Shown piece after piece: positions 1-8,286 of a DNA stretch of 64,000 nucleotides (position 1 is the stretch's first letter; the number at the start of each line of letters is the position of its first letter). Source of the DNA: Psychromicrobium xiongbiense (GTDB lineage: Bacteria > Actinomycetota > Actinomycetes > Actinomycetales > Micrococcaceae); the NCBI RefSeq assembly GCF_030271165.1, contig NZ_JASSZH010000009.1, positions 186,001 to 250,000 of the forward strand. The letters are read 5' to 3'. A program made the translations under genes and the position numbers. A model generated the notes under the pieces. The model had not been told where the DNA came from, searched no databases, and saw only the letters and a program-made list of their open reading frames with translations.

Positions 1-1242
1 CGTGGAGGAGGGTTCACCCTGGCTACGCTGGGCCAGCTGCGCCACCGAGAGGCGAGGTACTGCGAGTTGAATGTCCACCCGGTCCAGAAGTGGGCCGGAC
101 AGTTTACCAAAATACCGGCGACGTACCTGCGGGGTGCAGCTGCAGTCCTTGCCTTTCCCGCTGGCCTGGCCGCAGGGGCAGGGATTGGCCGCCAGAACCA
201 GCTGGAAGCGTGCCGGGTAGCTGGCGACCCCAGCCGCCCGCTGAAGGACCAGCTCCCCGCATTCAAGGGGTTGCCGAAGACCATCCAGAACCCTGCGATC
301 GTATTCCGGAGCCTCATCAAGAAACAGAACCCCTCGATGCGCCCGCGAGGCGGCACCCGGGCGGGGCATCCCGGACCCCCCACCGATCACCGCAGCAACG
401 CTGGCGGAATGGTGCGGCTGTTCGAAAGGCGGACGCCGGTCCAGGACGCTCACTCCTCCGGTCAGTCTGCTGAGGGAGTGGATAGCGGCAACCTCCATGG
501 CTTCCTCGTCCGTGAGGTCGGGCAGTATGCCCGGAAGCCGCTCTGCGAGCATGGTTTTGCCCGAGCCAGGGGGTCCTGTCAGCAGAAGATGATGTCCACC
601 AGCTGCCGCCACTTCGAGGGCCAACCGAGCTTCGTCCTGGCCTGCCACCTCGCTGAGGTCCGCTACCAGTTGCTGACGGCGTGGTTCTGCGTGCGCCGTG
701 ACGATGGGTTCCAGGTCGAGCACCAGATGCTGAGGATCAGCGCCAAAAGCACAGGCCACCTGACCTAGCGAGGCGAAGCCTGAGACCCGTGCACCGGGCA
801 CCAGTTGCGCCTCCGCAGCATTGGCCTCTGCCACCACGATGTCCCGATGCCCTGCTTTCACGGCAGCCAGCACGGCAGGCATCACCCCGCGAACCGGCCG
901 TAGCCGCCCGTCGAGACCCAGCTCCGCCAGGAAAACCGTCAGACCACTGTCCCGGACGTCCCGGGCGGCCTGGAGTGCTGCCATCACGATGGCAAGATCG
1001 AAGGCGCTTCCCCGTTTGGGCAAGGGTGCGGGCAGCAAATTTACTGTGATTCGCCGCTGGCTCAAGGGGATACCGGAGTTCAGCGCTGCGGCCCGGATGC
1101 GCTCCCGCGCTTCCTGCAAGGAGGCATCGGGCAGACCGAGAATCTGAAAGCTTGGCAGGCTCTGCCCGATATCCGCCTCCACCTCCACCAGATGGCCACG
1201 CAGGCCCATCAATGACACGGCAAACGTACGTCCCAAGCTCAT
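1..1242 (-). CDS. comM: ComM/YifB family Mg-chelatase-like AAA+ ATPase, 3' part cut by window edge
   Basis: The first 414 codons are visible and the reading frame runs off position 1. The N-terminal part (about residues 1-170) matches the Lon-protease-like ChlI domain, with MSLGRTFAV at the start and a DLAIVMAAL segment. It is followed by the AAA+ core with a Walker A motif (GPPGSGKT) and the LFLDEAPE Walker B/sensor region. The CPCG and CSCTPQVRRRY segments typical of YifB/ComM follow. ComM is known as a branch-migration helicase used in natural transformation; in non-competent bacteria its role is unclear. The ATG at 1242 overlaps the yraN stop codon as ATGA, so the two genes are translationally coupled. 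In this phylum dprA usually follows downstream, which would lie outside the window. Confidence 0.93.
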   Translation of the reverse strand, partial: MSLGRTFAVSLMGLRGHLVEVEADIGQSLPSFQILGLPDASLQEARERIRAAALNSGIPLSQRRITVNLLPAPLPKRGSAFDLAIVMAALQAARDVRDSGLTVFLAELGLDGRLRPVRGVMPAVLAAVKAGHRDIVVAEANAAEAQLVPGARVSGFASLGQVACAFGADPQHLVLDLEPIVTAHAEPRRQQLVADLSEVAGQDEARLALEVAAAGGHHLLLTGPPGSGKTMLAERLPGILPDLTDEEAMEVAAIHSLSRLTGGVSVLDRRPPFEQPHHSASVAAVIGGGSGMPRPGAASRAHRGVLFLDEAPEYDRRVLDGLRQPLECGELVLQRAAGVASYPARFQLVLAANPCPCGQASGKGKDCSCTPQVRRRYFGKLSGPLLDRVDIQLAVPRLSVAQLAQRSQGEPSST

Positions 1243-1601
1243 CGGAACACTCCCCGGAGATGCTCAATCACTGGCTCTTCCCGACCAGCGGAGAGCACCG
1301 CCACGGCATCGATGCGCAAGGGCGAACTGTAAAAGCCATGATGACGGGCCCAGAGCACGGCCAGCGCTCGAAGCCGATGCATCTTCGCATCGGTGATCGA
1401 TTCAAAGGGATGCCCATACCGCAGTGAGCGGCGGGTTTTCACCTCGACCACCACCAGGATCTCCGCATCGAAGGCAACCAGATCAATCTCACCCTGTGGA
1501 CAGCGCCAATTGCTGTCCACCACCCGCATACCGCGCCGTTCGAGGTAGTCTGCCGCCAGGTTCTCGCCCAGCCTCCCCAGTTCACGTTTGCTGCTCATCA
1601 C
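1239..1601 (-). CDS. yraN: YraN family (UPF0102) putative endonuclease
   Basis: This 120-residue protein has the usual length of the UPF0102/YraN family. It carries the diagnostic restriction-endonuclease-like signatures GEIDLVAFD and VVVEVKTRR, which supply the acidic and lysine residues of a PD-(D/E)XK-type fold, preceded by GRLGENLAADYLERRG. Its cellular function is not established. The ORF opens with two Met codons and the second is also usable. The stop overlaps the comM start by 4 bp, and the pair sits in the same position as in other actinobacteria, downstream of rnhB and DUF2469. The 132 bp upstream (1602-1733) hold no gene. Confidence 0.9.
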   Translation of the reverse strand: MMSSKRELGRLGENLAADYLERRGMRVVDSNWRCPQGEIDLVAFDAEILVVVEVKTRRSLRYGHPFESITDAKMHRLRALAVLWARHHGFYSSPLRIDAVAVLSAGREEPVIEHLRGVFR

Positions 1602-1733
1602 CTCAGTGTTGAGGATGTGCCCGCCCGAGCGGATCGAAATGGGGTGTCTGGGCCGGTTATGTGGATAAACTCAAGGATTTCCGTGCCTGTGGAGGAGGAG
1701 CCAGCGGCGGTGATACCAGCTCAGAGCGCCGGG

Positions 1734-2060
1734 CTAGTTGCCCAACGACTCCGGCTTCGGTAGCTCAAGATCGTCCGATTTGGCCAGTTCCTCAACATTG
1801 ACGTCCTTGAAGGTGACCACACGGACACTTTTGACGAAGCGCGCAGAACGGTAGACGTCCCAGACCCAGGCATCCTGAAGGGTCACATCGAAGTAGACCT
1901 CGCCATCAGCGGACCGGGCCTGGACTTCCACATGGTTCGCCAGATAAAAACGCCGCTCCGTCTCCACCACATAGTTGAAAAGACCGACGACATCTCGATA
2001 CTCCCGGTACAGCTGGAGCTCAACATCGGCTTCGTAATTCTCGAGGTCCTCTGCGCTCAT
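1734..2060 (-). CDS. DUF2469 family conserved hypothetical protein
   Basis: This is a 108-residue acidic protein beginning MSAEDLENYE. It contains the strongly conserved ELQLYREYRDVV and VVETERRFYLAN segments of the actinobacterial DUF2469 family, whose function is unknown. The open frame continues 37 codons upstream into rnhB. The start at 2060 is preferred because family members begin at this point and an AAGGA ribosome-binding site lies just upstream. It lies 74 bp after rnhB and probably belongs to the same transcription unit (lepB-rnhB-DUF2469). Confidence 0.9.
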   Translation of the reverse strand: MSAEDLENYEADVELQLYREYRDVVGLFNYVVETERRFYLANHVEVQARSADGEVYFDVTLQDAWVWDVYRSARFVKSVRVVTFKDVNVEELAKSDDLELPKPESLGN

Positions 2061-2134
2061 ATCCCCTATCCTTCCACGAACCGTCCGCGACGCGGCATCG
2101 CCCGGGTTCTCCGTCGGCATCGCCCCCACAGCAC

Positions 2135-2869
2135 TCAGGAACTGGTCAGCCGCCAGCTCTGCCGGTGCCATTCGCTGACCCCATGGCTGGCGATGGCCGC
2201 TCGATGCGCGGCTGTGGCGTATCCCTTGTTGACCTTCCAGCCGTAGGCGGGATATTGCTGGTCCAGCCCAGCCAGCAGCTCGTCACGTTCGACTTTGGCC
2301 AGAACGCTGGCGGCAGCGATGCTCAGACAACTCAGATCGCCCTTCACCACCGTAGTCACCGGGACCTCCACCGCCGCGACCGGCCGTTCCTCCGGGCCGC
2401 CATCGTCCGGTACCAGGGCAGCAAAAAGATCGTCCTCAGGAGGGGAAAGCCAGTTGTGCGAGCCATCCAGCAGCACAGCATCCACCAGTAGTCCGGCCTG
2501 GCTCACTTGCTGCCAGGCGCGACCTCCCGCCATCCGCAGTGCAGCGGTCAATCCGTGGCGGTCGATGTCCGCAGCACTGGCATGCCCCACGGCGTATCCG
2601 ACGGCCCAGCGCTGAATCAGCGGAACCAACTCCTGACGCTCCTTCGCGGAGAGCAGCTTGGAATCCCTCACGCCGACAAGGGGCTGCTGGTGCGAAGCGT
2701 CGATCACCACCAGTCCGACGCTCACCGGACCGGCCAGAGCGCCACGGCCCACTTCATCGACCCCGGCGATATACCTGGCTCCCTGCGCCATCAGGGACCG
2801 CTCCCTGGCCAGTGTGGGGGCACTCTTCGGATCAAGGGTGGCCCTCTGAGCCCGAGCAGCCGCCATCAC
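2135..2869 (-). CDS. rnhB: Ribonuclease HII
   Basis: The 244-residue protein degrades the RNA strand of RNA-DNA hybrids and removes single ribonucleotides from DNA. The type 2 signature DEVGRG is at residues 38-43 and supplies the first catalytic Asp and Glu. Further matches are the RDSKLLSAKER segment, an LLDG Asp motif and the AAASVLAKVERD stretch near the C-terminus. The first about 30 residues are a poorly conserved extension, so a later start such as M27 is possible. The ATG overlaps the lepB stop by 4 bp. Confidence 0.95.
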   Translation of the reverse strand: MMAAARAQRATLDPKSAPTLARERSLMAQGARYIAGVDEVGRGALAGPVSVGLVVIDASHQQPLVGVRDSKLLSAKERQELVPLIQRWAVGYAVGHASAADIDRHGLTAALRMAGGRAWQQVSQAGLLVDAVLLDGSHNWLSPPEDDLFAALVPDDGGPEERPVAAVEVPVTTVVKGDLSCLSIAAASVLAKVERDELLAGLDQQYPAYGWKVNKGYATAAHRAAIASHGVSEWHRQSWRLTSS

Positions 2870-3558
2870 AGTTGACCTGCCGAGGCGCCAGGATCGGTGC
2901 CAAGCTGAATCCGCCCCACACCGGTGAACCGGCCCAGCGGCCAGACAATCTGAATCGGCCGCCCGATCACCCGGTCCCGTGCAACGAATCCGCCGCCCGG
3001 AGCACCCAGGAGGGACCGTGAGTCGACAGAGACCGAGCGGTGGTCCCCCATCACCCAGAGCCGGCCTGCGGGCACCACCACGTCGAAGTGGGTCTCGCTC
3101 GGAGCATCCCCCGGGTACAGATAAGGCTCATCGAGCGGAGCCCCGTTCACAGAGAGCTTCCCGGCGGCCGTGCAACAGACCACGTGGTCCCCGGGCAGCC
3201 CGATGACGCGCTTCACATAGACCGTGTCGCTGCCCACCACACCCAGGAACTGGCCCAGTCCGGCCAAGGCATCCAGCGTGGCGCCCCGGCCGGAATTCAG
3301 CGGGTCAAAGGACCCACGACCGTCAAAAACCAGCACATCTCCACGGTGCAGTGCGCCGAAGGTGTAGTCCGTCCGGGAGACGGCGACCCGGTCTCCGGGC
3401 AGGAACAGCGGCTCCATGGACCCGGAGGGGATGGCATAGGTCTCGATCCAGAGCGCCCGGATCAGGCTGCTGAGCAGCACAACGACCAGTATCATGACCA
3501 AAACAGAACGCCAGCCCAGTTTCCTGGACCGGCGTTCTGTTGAGGATGTCGACATCAA
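2866..3558 (-). CDS. lepB: Signal peptidase I
   Basis: This membrane-bound serine protease cleaves Sec and Tat signal peptides outside the membrane. A single transmembrane helix lies at about residues 17-37. The catalytic Ser47 sits in PSGSMEP and the general base Lys116 in VYVKRVIGLPGD. The GDHRSVSVDSR box E is near the C-terminus. At 230 residues it has a normal length. It follows rplS by 20 bp and overlaps rnhB by 4 bp, so rplS, lepB and rnhB are likely read together. Confidence 0.95.
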   Translation of the reverse strand: MMSTSSTERRSRKLGWRSVLVMILVVVLLSSLIRALWIETYAIPSGSMEPLFLPGDRVAVSRTDYTFGALHRGDVLVFDGRGSFDPLNSGRGATLDALAGLGQFLGVVGSDTVYVKRVIGLPGDHVVCCTAAGKLSVNGAPLDEPYLYPGDAPSETHFDVVVPAGRLWVMGDHRSVSVDSRSLLGAPGGGFVARDRVIGRPIQIVWPLGRFTGVGRIQLGTDPGASAGQL

Positions 3559-3578
3559 AAATCAGTCAGGACGGCCGA

Positions 3579-3953
3579 CTACTTAGTCTTGGCGTCCTTG
3601 ACCGGAGCGTTGTCACGCTTTTCCTTGATCTTGGCAGCCTTACCACGCAGCTCGCGCATGTAGTAGAGCTTGGCCCGGCGAACGTCGCCACGGGTGACGA
3701 CCTCGATCTTCTCGATGATCGGGGAGTGCACCGGGAAGGTACGCTCCACACCAACACCGAAGGAGACCTTGCGAACCGTGAAGGTTTCGCGAACGCCATC
3801 GCCCTGACGGCCGACCACGAAGCCCTGGAAAACCTGGACGCGGGACCGGTTGCCTTCAATGATGTTCACGTGCACCTTGAGGGTGTCGCCAGCACGGAAA
3901 GCGGGGATGTCGCTGCGCAGGCTGGCTGCGTCAACGGAATCGAGGATGTGCAT
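3579..3953 (-). CDS. rplS: 50S ribosomal protein L19
   Basis: The 124-residue protein lies at the 30S-50S interface of the large subunit. The family core is seen in [20 protein letters not shown] and [18 protein letters not shown]. The open frame reaches 10 codons further upstream, but the ATG at 3953 starts the conserved MHILDSVD and has GGAG upstream. A 200-bp gap separates it from trmD, which may carry a leader element. Confidence 0.97.
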   Translation of the reverse strand: MHILDSVDAASLRSDIPAFRAGDTLKVHVNIIEGNRSRVQVFQGFVVGRQGDGVRETFTVRKVSFGVGVERTFPVHSPIIEKIEVVTRGDVRRAKLYYMRELRGKAAKIKEKRDNAPVKDAKTK

Positions 3954-3998
3954 AATGCATCTCCAGTGAACGCCACAGGTCATCCACCTTGGTCTGAC

Positions 3999-4023
3999 GG
4001 CCGCTGGTCAACAAGACCAGGCC
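3999..4023 (-). promoter_or_regulatory. Possible hairpin in the rplS leader
   Basis: In the 200-bp gap between trmD and rplS, a GGCC arm and a TGGTC arm pair with GACCA and GGCC across a short loop, with two unpaired bases. It would form in the 5' leader of the rplS mRNA. Autoregulatory leaders are known for L19 in some bacteria, but I cannot match a known consensus, so this is a structural observation only. Confidence 0.3.
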
Positions 4024-4153
4024 GAAGAATGAGAGAACCGGTTCATGCCAGAGAGGCGAACCGGTGTATCCGCTGACCAGGTCTGACTCCCCCTGTGGCA
4101 GGAACAGACCAGCAGACACAACGATCCATTCTGCCACATGGGCGGAGCTGGGG

Positions 4154-4957
4154 CTAATTTTCTCCCGGGTCGGAGGCTACAGACCGCACGGCACCATTCT
4201 GGACGGCAAATCCTTCGATATGCAGGATCTCCAGGTCATTTCGGTCCAGCTGAGCCGGATCCAGCCTGGCGATCAGGTCCGGACGGCGCGCAGCCGTACG
4301 ACGGAGTTGTTCATCGCGACGGAACCGCGCGATCTTCGCGTGGTTGCCAGAAAGCAGAACCTCCGGAACGTCCGCCTCTCGCCACCGGGAGGGCTTGGTG
4401 TACACCGGGTACTCCAGCAGGCCGTCCTGATGCGATTCCTCGACCAGCGAGAGAGGGTTGCCGACGACGCCGGGAATCAGCCGGACAATCGCCTCCACCA
4501 TGGCCAGCACGGCCACTTCTCCACCGTTGAGGACGTAGTCCCCCAGACTCATTGGTCGGACGACGAAATGCCCGGCTGCCCATTCCAGCACCCGCTCATC
4601 GATGCCCTCATAGCGTCCGCAGGCGAAGACCAGATGGTCCTCGGTGGCCAGCTCCTCGGCCCGGGCCTGAGTGAACACCTCTCCCGCCGGGGAGGGAACA
4701 ATCAGCGTGGGACGCTGCACCTCCGACCCTGCAGGAATCACCGATTCGAGAGCACGTGCCCAGGGCTCAGCCGCCATCACCATGCCAGCACCGCCGCCGT
4801 AGGGCGTGTCATCGACACTGCGATGACGATCGGTGGTGAAGTCACGCAGGTCGTGAACCGACAGGTCAACCAGGCCCTCGGCCTGGGCCTTGCCCATCAG
4901 GCTGAGATTCAGTGGGCTCAGATAGTCCGGAAAGATGCTGAAGACATCACAGCGCAT
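4154..4957 (-). CDS. trmD: tRNA (guanine-N1)-methyltransferase
   Basis: This SPOUT-family enzyme makes m1G37 in tRNAs that read CNN and related codons, which prevents +1 frameshifting. The 267 residues begin with [12 protein letters not shown]. They contain [13 protein letters not shown], the [11 protein letters not shown] cofactor-binding trefoil-knot segment and [11 protein letters not shown], all characteristic of TrmD. It starts 3 bp after the rimM stop, the normal rimM-trmD arrangement. Confidence 0.97.
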   Translation of the reverse strand: MRCDVFSIFPDYLSPLNLSLMGKAQAEGLVDLSVHDLRDFTTDRHRSVDDTPYGGGAGMVMAAEPWARALESVIPAGSEVQRPTLIVPSPAGEVFTQARAEELATEDHLVFACGRYEGIDERVLEWAAGHFVVRPMSLGDYVLNGGEVAVLAMVEAIVRLIPGVVGNPLSLVEESHQDGLLEYPVYTKPSRWREADVPEVLLSGNHAKIARFRRDEQLRRTAARRPDLIARLDPAQLDRNDLEILHIEGFAVQNGAVRSVASDPGEN

Positions 4958-4960
4958 TGC

Positions 4961-5542
4961 TCAGCCTTCGTCACCGTCGGGTGCCTGAGAAGCTGGCGAA
5001 TCGCTGCCCTGCTCATCATCTGGCTGCTCATCGTCGCTGTTCAGATCGAACAGACCGCCGGGCGGGTTGAGCACGATGTACCCACCGGTCACGCTGACCT
5101 CCGGGACGATTTCCTCGACAAAGGGCACCAGAACCTCGGCACCCGAGGTCGTCTTCACCACCAGCAGGTCCTGGGCCGGCATCGTCTGCAATGCCGCAAC
5201 CGTGCCGACCACCCGGTCCCCCACCCGGACGCTCAGGCCCTGAAGCTCGCGCTCGTACCAGCCCTCTTCATCATCGCCCTCTTCATCAGCTGTCTCGAGT
5301 AACAGCCGCGCCCCACGCAGCGCCTCGGCGGCGCTGCGGTCAACGATTTCCTCGAACTCCAGGAGCAGGATGGCCTTGTTCCACCGGGCCGAGGCGACAG
5401 TCAGCGTGCCGTGGCTGGCCGGATCCGTGGCGAAGACTGCGCCGGGAACGAAGCGCTCTTCCGGGTTGTCGGTGAGAACTTCCACGGTGACTGCTCCACG
5501 GATGCCGTGCGGTTTACCGATCCTGGCTACATGGACCTGCAT
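4961..5542 (-). CDS. rimM: Ribosome maturation factor RimM
   Basis: RimM binds ribosomal protein S19 and helps the 30S head mature. The N-terminal domain starts with VARIGKPHGIRG. The PRC-barrel domain follows, with YERELQGLSV and LLVVKTTSG...VPFVEEIVP. The C-terminal about 28 residues are an Asp/Glu/Ser-rich tail (DEQPDDEQGSD), probably disordered. The 193-residue length is slightly above average because of that tail. A terminator-like hairpin lies just upstream, between rimM and the KH gene. Confidence 0.95.
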   Translation of the reverse strand: MQVHVARIGKPHGIRGAVTVEVLTDNPEERFVPGAVFATDPASHGTLTVASARWNKAILLLEFEEIVDRSAAEALRGARLLLETADEEGDDEEGWYERELQGLSVRVGDRVVGTVAALQTMPAQDLLVVKTTSGAEVLVPFVEEIVPEVSVTGGYIVLNPPGGLFDLNSDDEQPDDEQGSDSPASQAPDGDEG

Positions 5543-5573
5543 GGATACTCCTGAGGGGTGAATGGGCGGGCTG

Positions 5574-5613
5574 AAAAAGTAATGGCTCCAGCACCCAGGG
5601 TGCCGGAGCCATT
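5574..5613 (-). terminator. Intrinsic terminator or attenuator between the KH gene and rimM
   Basis: On the minus strand AATGGCTCC and GGAGCCATT pair, with an inner GCACC/GGTGC stem and a single mismatch. The hairpin is followed directly by a run of five T residues. It would end or attenuate transcripts from rpsP and the KH gene before rimM-trmD. Confidence 0.75.
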
Positions 5614-5648
5614 ACGAGGTTCTCTGCAAAAATGCACGAGGCCAGAGA

Positions 5649-5891
5649 CTAGCGCTGTCGGTCGGTATCCACCACGTCAACCCGGACCTGGCTGCCACCC
5701 GGAAGGGCAGCGACCACGGTGCGGAGTGCCCGGGCAGTGCGACCCTGACGGCCGATGACGCGCCCCAGGTCATCCGGGTGAACCCGGACTTCCAGAGTCT
5801 CGCCGCGACGGTTGTTACGCAAGCTCACGCTCACGTCGTCAGGGTTGTCGACAATACCTCGGACAAGGTGTTCCAGAGCCTCACTGAGCAA
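5649..5891 (-). CDS. khpA: KH-domain RNA-binding protein (KhpA/YlqC-like)
   Basis: This 80-residue single-KH-domain protein matches the KhpA family, whose members bind RNA and in some Gram-positives act with KhpB/Jag in cell division control. The KH signature DDLGRVIGRQGRTARALR supplies the GxxG loop. It starts one base after the rpsP stop, as in other actinobacteria. Confidence 0.93.
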   Translation of the reverse strand: MLSEALEHLVRGIVDNPDDVSVSLRNNRRGETLEVRVHPDDLGRVIGRQGRTARALRTVVAALPGGSQVRVDVVDTDRQR

Positions 5892-5892
5892 G

Positions 5893-6318
5893 TTACTCAG
5901 CCTCGGTGGTTTCCGTGCTGGCCTCGGCGTCCGCTGAAGTCTCGACCTCTTCGGCCTTCTTCTTGGGCGTGATGGCTTCCTTGATGATCACGGAGCTCTT
6001 CTCCGGAGCAACGAAAACATCCTTGGCAACCTTGGTCTTCAGGCGACCTTCAGAGCCTGTGAGGCCCTTGAATTTCTGCCAGTCACCGGTGATCTTGAAG
6101 ATCTGGGCAACCTGCTCAGTGGGCTGAGCACCCACGGACAGCCAGTACTGGGCCCGCTCGGAGTTGACCTCGATGAAGGAGGGGTTCTCAATCGGGTGGT
6201 ACTTGCCGATTTCTTCGATGGCACGGCCATCGCGCTTGGTGCGCGAATCAGCCACGACGATGCGGTAGTACGGGGCGCGCATCTTGCCGAAGCGCTTAAG
6301 GCGAATCTTAACGGCCAC
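5893..6318 (-). CDS. rpsP: 30S ribosomal protein S16
   Basis: The 141-residue protein is a small-subunit assembly protein. Family signatures are [17 protein letters not shown], the [13 protein letters not shown] segment and [13 protein letters not shown]. The open frame extends 43 codons upstream, but the GTG at 6318 begins the conserved start and an AGGAG site precedes it. The C-terminal tail after about residue 110 is rich in Ala, Glu and Thr, as in Arthrobacter relatives. Confidence 0.96.
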   Translation of the reverse strand: MAVKIRLKRFGKMRAPYYRIVVADSRTKRDGRAIEEIGKYHPIENPSFIEVNSERAQYWLSVGAQPTEQVAQIFKITGDWQKFKGLTGSEGRLKTKVAKDVFVAPEKSSVIIKEAITPKKKAEEVETSADAEASTETTEAE

Positions 6319-6476
6319 TTTTGTGGTCACTCCTGGTTCAGTATGAGTCGAACCCTTGTCACGCTCCCGTGGGGCGGGCCGATCAGGGGGTTCTGAGGAC
6401 ACGTCACGCGCGGAGAGAGGGTCCACGCGGATCGAGTACCTGTCCATTATGCCAGATGGTTCCGCACCAGGCGAAC

Positions 6477-6905
6477 TTACTGCACGAAGTACAGGGCCAC
6501 CCGTGCCGATTCGTCGGCGGCGATCACCTGGCTGGCCAGACGGGAGATCTGTCGCAGCCAGCCCTCGGCGAGCTCGGTGGTAGTGTCCAGCTCCTCGGTG
6601 GCAGCCCAGCGGGCCGCCAACTCGGTGAAGTCCTCAGGATCTTCCAGAACACCCAGCTCGGCCCAGATCTCGGTCACCGCGTCGGGGACCACCAGCAGGT
6701 TGTCGAGGTCGATGTCGACCAGACCCAGCTCTGTCTCCACGCCCTGAGCGTGAACCGTCTGGGCGGCGAGCGTGCCCAGAATCTCCAGATCCAGATCGCT
6801 GACCTCACCCAACTCCGCCCGGTGTTCAGGGGCAGCGCCTTTGCCGCGTGCGTAGTCGCTGGCCTGACGATGAGTGGCTAGAAACAATTCCGACGATGCT
6901 GACAC
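6477..6905 (-). CDS. Conserved hypothetical acidic protein
   Basis: The 142-residue acidic protein starts at a GTG with AAGGAG eight bases upstream, which supports real translation. I recognise no domain or catalytic motif; predicted secondary structure is mostly helical, with many Glu, Asp and Leu residues. It sits upstream of rpsP on the same strand, separated by 158 bp, and downstream of a GNAT gene, with no informative partner. Confidence 0.7.
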   Translation of the reverse strand: MSASSELFLATHRQASDYARGKGAAPEHRAELGEVSDLDLEILGTLAAQTVHAQGVETELGLVDIDLDNLLVVPDAVTEIWAELGVLEDPEDFTELAARWAATEELDTTTELAEGWLRQISRLASQVIAADESARVALYFVQ

Positions 6906-6981
6906 GAATGACGCTCCTTAGATCGAAAGCACTGGAAGCACTCAGAACCATTGTTGCGGCACCGCGCCGCTCGACTCCACC

Positions 6982-7482
6982 CTAACGTTCCCCACGGTCG
7001 ATGACGGCACACCGCATCACGACCCGGGCGCCCAGGGCGTCGAGTCCGAGGGCCGCCTCCCGTGCGCGAAGAGCAATCAGCCCCGGCGACTGCGGTATTT
7101 CCGCCACAAAACCACACCGGGCATAGAACGGCGCATTGAAAGGCACCTCGCTGAAGGTGCACAGCGTCATCGTTCGGTATCCCTGCTGCTGCGCCCAGTG
7201 CTGCGCTGCCGACACCAGGCTCCGGCCGATCCCCCGACGGCCATGTTCCGGAGGCACCGACAACTGTTCAAGGTGCGACTGGTCGTCCACCTCATCAAGT
7301 CTCGCAAAGCCACAGATCTTGCCCGATTCCTCAGCCACCAGCACCATGATGGCCTCACGGTAATCCTGCACCGAGGAGGCGGTGGGAAGCCCGGGCATGT
7401 TCAGCACCGCATCCGCGGCAGTCTCAATCTCCGGCAACAGCGCATAGTCCTGCGGTGTGGCGGGGCGAATCCTGAGCTCCAT
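6982..7482 (-). CDS. GNAT family N-acetyltransferase
   Basis: The 166-residue protein starts IRPATPQDYALL and contains the acetyl-CoA-binding motif A (LSVPPEHGRRGIGRSLV, an R-x-x-G-x-G/A pattern). FYARCGFVAE, the usual motif B near the C-terminus, follows. The length suits a single GNAT domain. The substrate cannot be told from sequence. Confidence 0.88.
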   Translation of the reverse strand: MELRIRPATPQDYALLPEIETAADAVLNMPGLPTASSVQDYREAIMVLVAEESGKICGFARLDEVDDQSHLEQLSVPPEHGRRGIGRSLVSAAQHWAQQQGYRTMTLCTFSEVPFNAPFYARCGFVAEIPQSPGLIALRAREAALGLDALGARVVMRCAVIDRGER

Positions 7483-7553
7483 CCAGGCAGCCTATCCGGT
7501 GGTATGCGGCAGCTGCGGGCGCATCACGCCGGACCCGCCATCAACCAGAAACG

Positions 7554-8282
7554 TCAGCGGGAGAGAAACTCACGAATCGCCGTCTGCCCGGCCGCGGTGT
7601 CCTGCGGCCGGTGTCCGCCACCCACCACCCTATGCTCCGCTCCGGTGCTGACCAGATAGTCCGCCACTTCCTCGTACATCGGCTCCCAGCCACCGGTGAG
7701 CACCAGAGTGGGCACACCCGGCACAATCGACAGCGGGGCTTCCCAGGGTGGACTCTGCAACCGCAGCCGGTGCGCGGATCGCAGCTCCTCCGCAGACGAG
7801 GAATCCAGCGGGCGCGCGTCACGACCGTAGACCAGGCGGCCGAATTCCCGGTGGAACTGTTCATCGCTGAGATCCGCACGGCGATCAAACACCGGCTGCA
7901 GAAGCTGAATATGAGCGGCTGTGGCTGGCAGATCCTGCGTGAGCGAGAGGCAGGCAGGCTCACACAGAATGAGCGACTGCACCAGATCCGGACGCTGCAA
8001 AGCGGCCATCATGGCGGCAACGGCGCCTTGTGAATGGGCTACCACCTGCCCACCTGCAAAGCCGCCGGCCTGCAGATGGTCGATCACCATCCGCGCATCG
8101 GCCTCAAAGTCAGTGGCAACCGGCTCCGCCACCGGGTCAAAGCCTGTGCGGCGCAGGAAGAGCGTATCGAAGCGACCCGCGAGCGTGTGCTGCGCGGGCC
8201 AGGCCGCAGCACCGAAGGCACCGGAACCATGGACCAGAACGACGCGTCGACGCTCGGCAGTACCGTGAGAGCGTAACGGCAA
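7554..8282 (-). CDS. Alpha/beta hydrolase
   Basis: The protein shows VVLVHGSG (oxyanion-hole region) near the N-terminus and the nucleophile elbow AHSQGA. A TLVLTGGWEP strand and a GGGHRPQD segment with the likely catalytic His lie near the end. The open frame runs back into ffh, but residues there are Arg- and Pro-rich shadow sequence. I choose the TTG at 8282, which follows a GGGAAG site overlapping the ffh stop and gives a 242-residue protein. This start is not certain. Substrate unknown. Confidence 0.8.
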   Translation of the reverse strand: MPLRSHGTAERRRVVLVHGSGAFGAAAWPAQHTLAGRFDTLFLRRTGFDPVAEPVATDFEADARMVIDHLQAGGFAGGQVVAHSQGAVAAMMAALQRPDLVQSLILCEPACLSLTQDLPATAAHIQLLQPVFDRRADLSDEQFHREFGRLVYGRDARPLDSSSAEELRSAHRLRLQSPPWEAPLSIVPGVPTLVLTGGWEPMYEEVADYLVSTGAEHRVVGGGHRPQDTAAGQTAIREFLSR

Positions 8283-8286
8283 GGAT

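Noticed and set aside
737..1267. Minus-strand frame of 176 residues with a Gly run
   Set aside because: It lies in a different frame of comM, whose own frame shows clear domain motifs; composition is shadow-like.
4064..5302. Plus-strand open frame of 412 codons
   Set aside because: Antisense to trmD and rimM, which have strong family signatures.
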